A stretch of DNA of 20,805 nucleotides from a virus. The stretch lies in IMG/VR virus record IMGVR_UViG_3300036785_000724, positions 1-20,805 of that record. One strand, written 5' to 3'. The notes under the pieces are model-generated. The model was not told the origin of the DNA, ran no database searches, and saw nothing but the letters and a program-made list of their open reading frames with translations. The stretch's first letter is position 1, and each line of letters opens with the position of its first letter. Of this stretch, positions 16,181 to 20,805 are shown in pieces. A program made the position numbers and the translations under genes.

Positions 16181-16394
16181 TGGTCGCTCACTCCGGTATG
16201 CTATAAGTGTGGTGGGTTGTGGTTAGTGCGGGAGGCGGGGCCACGCCGAACGCTCGCAGGGGTCGCTCCCTGTCGGCATGACCGAGGCCACAACCCACTC
16301 TCTCCAAGGTTTTGGTTGCCCCGACTGCACGGCGCGGAGCGCTCGGGGCCACACGCCACCTAGCGGAGCGAAGGCCGCCCGCGCCGCGAGCCGG
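16181..16394 (-). other. Structured non-coding spacer
   Basis: No convincing gene is present in these 214 bases. Two inverted repeats stand out: GCCCCGA at 16318-16324 against TCGGGGC at 16343-16349 (loop 18), and an 11-base perfect pair, GTGGGTTGTGG at 16212-16222 against CCACAACCCAC at 16288-16298 (65 bases between). On the minus strand the hairpin comes first, then the long-range helix, then the ribosome binding site of the next gene. There is no T-run, so a simple rho-independent terminator is unlikely. It may be a leader, a processing site or a protein-binding RNA. Confidence 0.55.
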
Positions 16395-16898
16395 CTACGA
16401 TATTTGTGGCCTATTCGGCAGTTGGCAGACGTTCTGGAACGTCGTGCAGCTGACGCCAGACGCAGCCCACGCGCCCGTTCCCGGTATCCACGCCGCTGCC
16501 GACGGCGCTGTCCGCACGATGGTATAGGCGAGCGGACAGAAGTCGTTCGGCAGGTCGGGGAACTGCGGCGCGCGGACGAATGTGCCCACCGTCGTCGTCA
16601 CGCCGGTGTTGGTCGGGATGATCGGCCCCTGGCACATCGCAATCGCGCCGGCGGCGGTCTGCCCGAGCACCAGCGCGCAGCAGTTGTTCGGCTGCACGGC
16701 CACGAACGCCGCGCTGGTCGCTGCGTCGGTGGTTGGCGTCGCCGTGTTGGTCTGTGCGCCGAGCGTGGTGGCAAACTTGCCGTTAATCACGCAGGTGGTG
16801 GTCACGGTCGTGGTGTAGGTGCTTGTGGTGCCAGCCACCATCGCAGCGGAGACTTGGTTCTGCGTGATGCCGACGTTGAAGTTCAGATTGTCAGCCAT
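16395..16898 (-). CDS. Small virion-type protein, Thr/Ala-rich, 167 aa
   Basis: 167 residues from an ATG at 16898 with AAGGA 7 bases upstream. The protein is low in charge and rich in Thr, Ala and Val, with six Cys (CVIN, NNCCAL, MCQG and others), and ends with a Cys-containing stretch QNVCQLPNRPQIS. It has the composition of a small beta-rich capsid-decoration or structural protein. It follows the capsid gene and another small protein, where decoration genes often lie. No family recognised. The function is inferred from position. Confidence 0.6.
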   Translation of the reverse strand: MADNLNFNVGITQNQVSAAMVAGTTSTYTTTVTTTCVINGKFATTLGAQTNTATPTTDAATSAAFVAVQPNNCCALVLGQTAAGAIAMCQGPIIPTNTGVTTTVGTFVRAPQFPDLPNDFCPLAYTIVRTAPSAAAWIPGTGAWAASGVSCTTFQNVCQLPNRPQIS

Positions 16899-16913
16899 TG
16901 TGGTGTTCCTTCC

Positions 16914-17414
16914 TCAGAGCAGCACGGTGGGATCGAAGGGGCCCACGGGGCTGATATAGACGGTGGTCGCCGTATCGAGCGGCGTGGTGTTGCCGGTGAA
17001 CGCGCTGGCGTAGGTGATGATCAGGAAGCCAACCAGCGCCTTGTTCCTGGGGAACTGCGGCCAGCCAACGGCACCGAGCGTCGCCCCCGGCGTGCCGCCG
17101 AGCGCCGTGACAGCGCTGGCGCTGTCAATGAAGAAGCAGGCCACGGTGTATTGCCCGGACGTGAAATTGATCCCGGTCAGTGCCGGCATGTCGGTGCCGG
17201 CCGCGATCGTCACCAGCGCGCCGTTGGCAACGCCGTAGTATGCAGCGGCGCCCGTCTTAGCGAGCACTCCGCCACCGGCCTTGATGACGAGCCCGGCTGT
17301 CATCAAAGGCATCGACGAATAGCGGTCGGCGAGCGCTTCAAGAATGCGCCGCAACGCATTTGCATCGCGGGCGTCAGACAGGCCCGCGAGATAGCGGGTA
17401 ACTGTGTCAAGCAT
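16914..17414 (-). CDS. Small virion-type protein downstream of capsid, 166 aa
   Basis: 166 residues from an ATG at 17414 with GAGGAG upstream. It begins with a helical segment (TRYLAGLSDARDANALRRILEALADRYSS) and continues as a low-charge beta-rich domain (GLVIKAGGGVLAKTGAAAYYGVANG, QYTVACFFIDSASAV, ALVGFLIITY) ending PFDPTVLL. It is 24 bases after the capsid stop and probably co-expressed with it. A decoration or minor capsid role is likely from position, but I recognise no family. Confidence 0.65.
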   Translation of the reverse strand: MLDTVTRYLAGLSDARDANALRRILEALADRYSSMPLMTAGLVIKAGGGVLAKTGAAAYYGVANGALVTIAAGTDMPALTGINFTSGQYTVACFFIDSASAVTALGGTPGATLGAVGWPQFPRNKALVGFLIITYASAFTGNTTPLDTATTVYISPVGPFDPTVLL

Positions 17415-17438
17415 TGGGTTTCTCCTCTACCTGACCAC

Positions 17439-18509
17439 TCACGACAGTATCTTGCTGCCGACGAAGCCGACGGCCATCCAGCCGGGGTTCTCGATCATGA
17501 CCGCCTTCCACCAGATCGTGCCCGCATATCCCCTTTGCCCTAGCGGGTCGCTCTTGGATTTGTCGCCGGGCGGCAGGAACGTGGGGGACAGGCTGTCCTT
17601 GCCGCGCAGGGCGATCTGACCCCAGGCGTCCTGCGCCGCGACGATGAACGGATACACGTCGAGATTGGTGCCGGTGGTCGTGTAGAGCCCCGTTGCGCCG
17701 ATGACCGCGCCGCCGTCCTGGATCGCGGGCAGATCGGGCGAGGTGATGAACCGGAACCGCTCGCACTTGCCGATTTCGTTCGCAATCGGGGTGCCGCTCG
17801 CATACGCCTCCGCTGGCACGAAGTTCGGCAGATCGCGGATATCGGGCTCCAGGTCGGTGTGGCAGTAGACGGTGTAACCTTCCGCCACAGGATCGGTGCC
17901 GAAGTCCTGGCTGGCCTTCAGCACCTTGTTGACCGGCTTTCCGTGGTTGGCCTGCAGGCCCTTGGCGATCTTGCGCACCAGGCCGAGCGTCAGGCCGCCG
18001 TTGGTGGTGAGGATGGATGTGCCGGCGCCGCCGTAGTAGACGTTCGTGCAGCCGCGCAGCGCGCCCCAGATGATCATCTCGTTGACCAGCGTCACGCGCT
18101 CGCCGATCTGCTCGATCATCGCCTTGGGGATGTCGTCTTCGTACAGGTCGTAGGTCTTGTCCGTAAACCCGTATAGACAGCCGTATTGCTGCACGACAAC
18201 CGTAATATCGAGCGGCACGATGCTGTCGGGCGGCGGGGTGACGCCTTCCTGGATTTGATGCGCCTGGGCGAGCACGTTGCCGCGGTCGCCGGTACCGGTC
18301 TGGAAGAACTGGTTTTGCGTCGACGCTGATGTTGCCGTGGCGCCGTACGGCAACCACTTTCGGGCAACGTATGTGTCGCTGTTGTTGCGCGGCATGGGGA
18401 TTTGCCTCCCCGTCTTGCCGAGCACTTCAAGGGGGACAGCATGGGCGAGGATCTCGCCCTTGTATTTCGCAATTCGGCCCGGAGTCAGGGCGAAATTTTG
18501 CATGGCCAT
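17439..18509 (-). CDS. Major capsid protein, N4-gp56 family
   Basis: 356 residues from the ATG at 18509, with AGGA 8 bases upstream; a second ATG at 18503 could also serve. It matches the N4-gp56 capsid family: an N-terminal arm (AKYKGEILAHAVPLEVLGKTGRQ), the EGVTPPPDSIV-like segment, VVVQQYGCLYGFTDKTYDLYEDD, a long helix (AMIEQIGERVTLVNEMIIWGALRGCTNVYYGG), and the C-terminal KAVMIENPGWMAVG with final beta strands. It forms the HK97-fold icosahedral shell. The length is in the family range. It follows the scaffolding gene, with a leader whose inverted repeat covers its ribosome binding site. Confidence 0.9.
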   Translation of the reverse strand: MAMQNFALTPGRIAKYKGEILAHAVPLEVLGKTGRQIPMPRNNSDTYVARKWLPYGATATSASTQNQFFQTGTGDRGNVLAQAHQIQEGVTPPPDSIVPLDITVVVQQYGCLYGFTDKTYDLYEDDIPKAMIEQIGERVTLVNEMIIWGALRGCTNVYYGGAGTSILTTNGGLTLGLVRKIAKGLQANHGKPVNKVLKASQDFGTDPVAEGYTVYCHTDLEPDIRDLPNFVPAEAYASGTPIANEIGKCERFRFITSPDLPAIQDGGAVIGATGLYTTTGTNLDVYPFIVAAQDAWGQIALRGKDSLSPTFLPPGDKSKSDPLGQRGYAGTIWWKAVMIENPGWMAVGFVGSKILS

Positions 18510-18516
18510 GGGTGTG

Positions 18517-18570
18517 GTCCTGTGATGTTGACGGTTTGCGGGATTGGTGGGTGGAAACCGTCGTCACAGG
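18517..18570 (-). promoter_or_regulatory. Stem-loop covering the capsid-gene ribosome binding site
   Basis: Two inverted-repeat segments are stacked: CCTGTGA at 18519-18525 with TCACAGG at 18564-18570, and GACGGTTT at 18530-18537 with AAACCGTC at 18555-18562, enclosing a 17-base loop. The pairing totals 15 bp with a small asymmetric internal loop. On the minus strand the last bases of the closing arm are ACAGG, which continue as the AGGA (18518-18521) that I take as the Shine-Dalgarno for the ATG at 18509. The site is therefore partly inside the helix, a layout expected for control of initiation or for translational coupling. A role in transcript stability is an alternative. Confidence 0.7.
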
Positions 18571-18589
18571 GCGCCGGTGATAGGCCGGA

Positions 18590-18606
18590 CCGCGCGCGAG
18601 GCGCGG
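18590..18606 (-). promoter_or_regulatory. Short GC hairpin after the scaffold gene
   Basis: CCGCGC at 18590-18595 pairs with GCGCGG at 18601-18606 around a 5-base loop. It lies 36 bases after the scaffold stop. There is no T-run, so termination here would need rho or another factor. It may be a pausing or processing site in the scaffold-capsid leader. Confidence 0.4.
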
Positions 18607-18641
18607 CTCGGTCGTCGTCAGTCCATCGTAGGCAACTGCTA

Positions 18642-19493
18642 TCAGCGCGACCGGAAGCCGGCCGCGAATTGTGCGTCTTCGTCGTTCTGGTTGTTGGTTC
18701 CGGCGACAGTATTGCTGCCGCGAGGTTGGACCGCATCGCGTATCCGCTGCGCCCGCGCGTCAGCCTGGGGCGTCGATGGCGCCACCGGCTTGGCGTTCGC
18801 AGCAGCTGCCGCGGCCTTGGTCTCGCGCTGGAACAGGGTGATGGCGCGCCCAATGACCGCGGCGCTCTCGGTCGCGTTGATGCGGTCCTGGTAGGCCAGA
18901 TCCTTGCCCGAGAGCCACTTGCGGAACGGGTTGTCCGGGTCCGGCTGCTCACGCGAGGCGTCGATGGCGCCGACGATCTGCCGCCAGTCCGGGTGCTGGT
19001 CCTCCAGCACCTCCAATTCCCGCTTGGCCGTGTAGCTGGCCATCATGGTCTCGATCCTGTTGTCGTCGATGGCGGCAACAGGCTGTCCAGTGCCATGGAT
19101 GCCGACTTTTACCCCAGCCATGGCGGCACGTAATTGCTTGGCCAGCTCGGGGAAGTCGCGGTCCAGCTCGGCGAACGCGGCGTCAGATATCTCTACCTTT
19201 CCGCCGCGTTGGATATCGTTCAGCACCTTTTGGATATTGCCGATGGTGCCGAAGGCTTTCGAGAACTGAGCATCGTAGGACGCGGTACGCGCATGGGCAG
19301 CGCGCACCTCATCCCATTCCTTCTTGGTGATCTGCACAAACTCCGGCGCGGCCTCGCCGTCTGCCCGTGGGGTTGCCGCGGGCTCTGGCTTGGCCTCCGG
19401 TGTTGCTGTCTTGCCGCTGAAGCCGGAGCCGAACTCGGCATCGGCTTCCCGTGCCTCGGCTTCCGCCGTTGCGGTTTCGTCGTCTGGTGTCAT
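18642..19493 (-). CDS. Capsid scaffolding protein
   Basis: 283 residues from an ATG at 19493; only a weak GGGA lies upstream, though the start fits the gene order. The N-terminal 60 residues are acidic and low-complexity (MTPDDETATAEAEAREADAE, then Pro/Ala-rich). The middle is strongly helical (ITKKEWDEVRAAHARTA, FPELAKQLRAAMAG, AAVIGRAITLFQRETKAAAAAANAK), and the C-terminus is Asn/Gln-rich, ending in a basic GFRSR. This is the usual scaffold make-up: helical, acidic start, basic end, directly upstream of the capsid gene. It guides procapsid assembly and then leaves. The word DAEFGSGF at 18-25 is echoed as DAQFAAGF at 273-280, possibly two capsid-binding ends. Confidence 0.8.
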   Translation of the reverse strand: MTPDDETATAEAEAREADAEFGSGFSGKTATPEAKPEPAATPRADGEAAPEFVQITKKEWDEVRAAHARTASYDAQFSKAFGTIGNIQKVLNDIQRGGKVEISDAAFAELDRDFPELAKQLRAAMAGVKVGIHGTGQPVAAIDDNRIETMMASYTAKRELEVLEDQHPDWRQIVGAIDASREQPDPDNPFRKWLSGKDLAYQDRINATESAAVIGRAITLFQRETKAAAAAANAKPVAPSTPQADARAQRIRDAVQPRGSNTVAGTNNQNDEDAQFAAGFRSR

Positions 19494-19544
19494 GTGTGGG
19501 GTGTCCCGTGACAGCCGCCTTGCGGTGGCTGGTGGCCGTGCCGG

Positions 19545-19802
19545 TCAGTCCTTGATCACTGGCCGGTCAGCATCGAGCGCGATGAGGCGCTTCAATGTTC
19601 GTATTTCACCGCGGAGTGCCGCGGTGTCGTAGTCGGATTGGGTCAAGTAGTCGTTGCGCATGCGCGCGACGGCAAGCTGGTCCTGGAAATGCGCCTTGAG
19701 CCGCAGCCATAGGGCGCTGGCCTTGTCGTGCTCGGTGAGGGTGAAGTCGGTCAGCGCACTGGCCCATACCAGGGATGCACGCCTGCCAGTGGCAGCAGCC
19801 AT
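19545..19802 (-). CDS. Small acidic hypothetical protein, 85 aa
   Basis: 85 residues from an ATG at 19802, inside the end of the previous membrane-protein gene (52-base overlap in another frame). It reads MAAATGRRASLVWASALTDF, then a charged helical part (EHDKASALWLRLKAHFQDQLAVARMRNDYL, ALRGEIRTLKRLIALDADR). The ribosome binding site is weak, so the true start may lie further in. The C-terminal two-thirds has the codon and residue balance of a real gene. Function unknown; a small head-assembly accessory is possible from position. Confidence 0.55.
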   Translation of the reverse strand: MAAATGRRASLVWASALTDFTLTEHDKASALWLRLKAHFQDQLAVARMRNDYLTQSDYDTAALRGEIRTLKRLIALDADRPVIKD

Positions 19803-19948
19803 CCAAGCAGCACCAGCAGGAAGATCAGCAACAGCACAAGCTGCGCGATCAGCGGGAATGGCGGCGGCAGTGGCAGCAGCGTCACGATGTAGTAGGCCAC
19901 GCCGAACACCAGGATCAGAACAAGCAAGCCGATGAGGAGACTGATCAT
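19751..19948 (-). CDS. Two-helix small membrane protein, 65 aa
   Basis: 65 residues; the ATG at 19948 overlaps the previous stop as ATGA. There are two hydrophobic helices, MISLLIGLLVLILVFGVAYY and LIAQLVLLLIFLLVLLGWLL, joined by a Pro-rich turn (LLPLPPPFP). The layout matches small phage inner-membrane proteins of unknown role that occur in head gene blocks. It could act as a holin-like protein, but there is no endolysin nearby to support that. Confidence 0.7.
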   Translation of the reverse strand: MISLLIGLLVLILVFGVAYYIVTLLPLPPPFPLIAQLVLLLIFLLVLLGWLLPLAGVHPWYGPVR

Positions 19949-20166
19949 CCCAGGAACACTCCGCTACCGCCGCGCAGCGCGCGCGCCGGGAACTCCGGCG
20001 GCTGGCCACGCAGCTCGTCCAGCTTCGCCTTGAGCGCATCGATCAGGACCGCCCGCGCTTCCGCACGGATGCGCCACATCTGGCACTCGGCCCGCGCCTC
20101 ATGCAACAGGACGTGCAGGGCGTGCACCTCGCAGATCAGTGTTTCCCGTGTCGGCTCGCTGCTCAT
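19945..20166 (-). CDS. Small coiled-coil protein, paralogue B, 73 aa
   Basis: 73 residues from the ATG at 20166, which overlaps the preceding stop as ATGA (a longer frame to 20199 would intrude into that gene). It begins MSSEPTRETLICEVHALHVL and is mostly a charged helix (EARAECQMWRIRAEARAVLIDALKAKLDELR) before a loose tail. PTRETL and the following LL-rich helix match the start of the gene just upstream, so the two are paralogues from a local duplication. Function unknown. Confidence 0.65.
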   Translation of the reverse strand: MSSEPTRETLICEVHALHVLLHEARAECQMWRIRAEARAVLIDALKAKLDELRGQPPEFPARALRGGSGVFLG

Positions 20167-20373
20167 TGCACCATCCCTTTCGCTGCCGACAAACGCCACA
20201 CGGCGCAGCGCAACTCCCCCAGCTTCTCCTGGATCTCATCGACATGTGCCCCATACGCATTGAGCAGGGCCCGTACCTCTTGTAACTCGCGGAGCAGTGT
20301 TTCCCGTGTCGGGCTGTACGGGTTGCCGGCTTGCTCGCTCATTGCACCAGCCTTTTCGCTGCCGACAAACGCC
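20137..20373. repeat. Direct repeats spanning two gene junctions
   Basis: An 18-base repeat, CAGTGTTTCCCGTGTCGG, lies at 20137-20154 and 20295-20312 (18/18 identical). A 37-base repeat lies at 20161-20197 and 20337-20373 (35/37). The two repeats are offset by 158 and 176 bases; the 18-base difference is six extra codons in one copy. The unit therefore covers the end of one gene, the ATGA junction and the start of the next. Confidence 0.85.
20163..20342 (-). CDS. Small coiled-coil protein, paralogue A, 59 aa
   Basis: 59 residues; the ATG at 20342 overlaps the stop of the helix-turn-helix gene as ATGA, and its own stop overlaps the next ATG in the same way. The sequence begins MSEQAGNPYSPTRETLLREL, continues as a helix (VRALLNAYGAHVDEIQEKLGELR) and ends RLSAAKGMVQ. 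The ending matches that of the upstream helix-turn-helix protein (RLSAAKRLVQ) and the beginning matches the downstream paralogue. Both ends of this gene are therefore duplicated. Confidence 0.65.
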   Translation of the reverse strand: MSEQAGNPYSPTRETLLRELQEVRALLNAYGAHVDEIQEKLGELRCAVWRLSAAKGMVQ

Positions 20374-20596
20374 CCGGGCCGGGTTGCTGAAACGGCTCGT
20401 CATCCGTGCTCTGGAATGTGTTGGCTGCGAGCCACTGCTCGCAATCGACCACACGATACATGATGCGACGCGGTCCCATCCGAATAAAGCGGGGGCCGGT
20501 TCCTTTGTAACGCCAGCGCTGCGCCGACCGCGGCGGCACCCTATAGCGCTTGCAGAATTCCGACTCGGTCAGATACTCAGCGCTAGGCTTCTTCAT
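20339..20596 (-). CDS. AlpA/excisionase-like helix-turn-helix protein, 85 aa
   Basis: 85 residues; the ATG at 20596 overlaps the previous stop as ATGA. Residues 8-32 (YLTESEFCKRYRVPPRSAQRWRYKG) are a MerR/AlpA-type helix-turn-helix with the start YLTESEF, and GPRFIRMGPRRIMYRVVDCEQWLAA supplies the wing typical of this family (excisionases and AlpA-type regulators). The C-terminal tail (about 25 residues) is Gln/Pro-rich and ends RLSAAKRLVQ. It could regulate late genes or serve as an excisionase. No integrase lies in the window to support the latter. Confidence 0.8.
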   Translation of the reverse strand: MKKPSAEYLTESEFCKRYRVPPRSAQRWRYKGTGPRFIRMGPRRIMYRVVDCEQWLAANTFQSTDDEPFQQPGPGRLSAAKRLVQ

Positions 20597-20805
20597 TGCG
20601 TCACCTGTGAAGCCGCCTGCCCATTAGCCGCGCGCCCGGGCGCCTGCACTGCCGGCTTGGGCATCTGCTGCGCCACGATTTCACGCCGATGCTTGCGGTC
20701 GGCAGCCTGGTTGTTGACCGCGTTCAGCTCCCGCTCGGTGTTCAGCTGCATCGCGGTCTTGGCCAGCGCCGTCTTGGCCTGATCGAGCGACATGCGGTGC
20801 TTGTT
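20593..20805 (-). CDS. C-terminal end of a larger phage protein (possibly the portal)
   Basis: The frame is open to the right edge (70 codons, no stop upstream), so this is likely the end of a longer gene; an ATG at 20793 is a possible but less likely start. The visible part is a charged helix (DQAKTALAKTAMQLNTERELNAVNNQAADRKHRREIVAQQM) followed by a Pro/Ala/Gln-rich tail. Portal proteins of this phage type often end this way, and a portal is expected upstream of the scaffold. The call is inference. Confidence 0.5.
   Translation of the reverse strand, partial: NKHRMSLDQAKTALAKTAMQLNTERELNAVNNQAADRKHRREIVAQQMPKPAVQAPGRAANGQAASQVTQ

Noticed and set aside
16278-17543. 421-residue open frame on the plus strand
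   Set aside because: Antisense to the end of the capsid gene and the two small virion genes; Arg/His-rich shadow composition with no motif. GC-rich coding DNA gives long antisense frames.
18590-18606. Rho-independent terminator after the scaffold gene
   Set aside because: The hairpin has no T-run, and a terminator before the capsid gene would be hard to reconcile with co-expression.
19751-19948. Holin call for the two-helix membrane protein
   Set aside because: There is no endolysin or spanin in the window; two helices alone do not prove a holin.
19803-20039. Longer 164-residue version of the 85-residue protein
   Set aside because: The extra N-terminal part is an Arg/Ser/Ala-rich shadow of two real small genes in other frames.

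Overview
The window is the late (virion) gene block of a tailed phage or prophage with a high GC content. Every gene I can support reads on the minus strand, so transcription runs from right (20805) to left (1). The capsid protein belongs to the N4-gp56 family, and the genes downstream look like a short-tail (podovirus-type) adaptor, a large tail protein and a tail fibre. This suggests a podovirus-like particle. The base composition and the general look of the small proteins fit a GC-rich proteobacterial host, perhaps an alphaproteobacterium, but no host gene or attachment site is present, so host and lifestyle (free phage or prophage) stay open.

Layout in transcription order. (1) 20805-19545: the C-terminal end of a larger protein that runs off the window (possibly the portal), a small helix-turn-helix (AlpA/excisionase-like) protein, two paralogous small coiled-coil proteins born from a local duplication, a two-helix membrane protein and a small acidic protein. 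Most of these overlap by ATGA. (2) 19493-16395: scaffolding protein, a 132-base leader with an inverted repeat that covers the ribosome binding site of the capsid gene, the major capsid protein, and two small virion proteins. (3) 16394-16181: a 214-base non-coding, strongly self-complementary spacer. (4) 16180-12123: an accessory block with a small hypothetical protein, two exported small proteins, a GT-A glycosyltransferase, a Cys-rich small protein, a small hypothetical protein, a 51-residue membrane peptide and a 567-residue fusion of a methyltransferase-like domain to a GT9-like glycosyltransferase. (5) 12106-12018: a tRNA-like element. (6) 11976-1: tail and surface block with a small tail-fibre-type protein, a 1546-residue low-charge repeat protein carrying two SPRY-like domains, an adaptor-like protein, a tail-associated GH5 glycoside hydrolase, a 740-residue tail protein, a tail fibre with a C-terminal S74 self-cleaving chaperone, and the start of a large glutamine/alanine-rich virion protein that continues past the left edge.

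The genes suggest a particle that invests heavily in carbohydrate. It has two glycosyltransferases inside the structural operon, a GH5 hydrolase next to the tail genes, and a very large repetitive surface protein with duplicated SPRY-like domains. The most unusual items are the 1546-residue repeat protein, the inverted repeat over the capsid-gene ribosome binding site, the methyltransferase-GT9 fusion and the structured spacer at 16181-16394. All functional calls come from reading motifs by eye; no database search was run.
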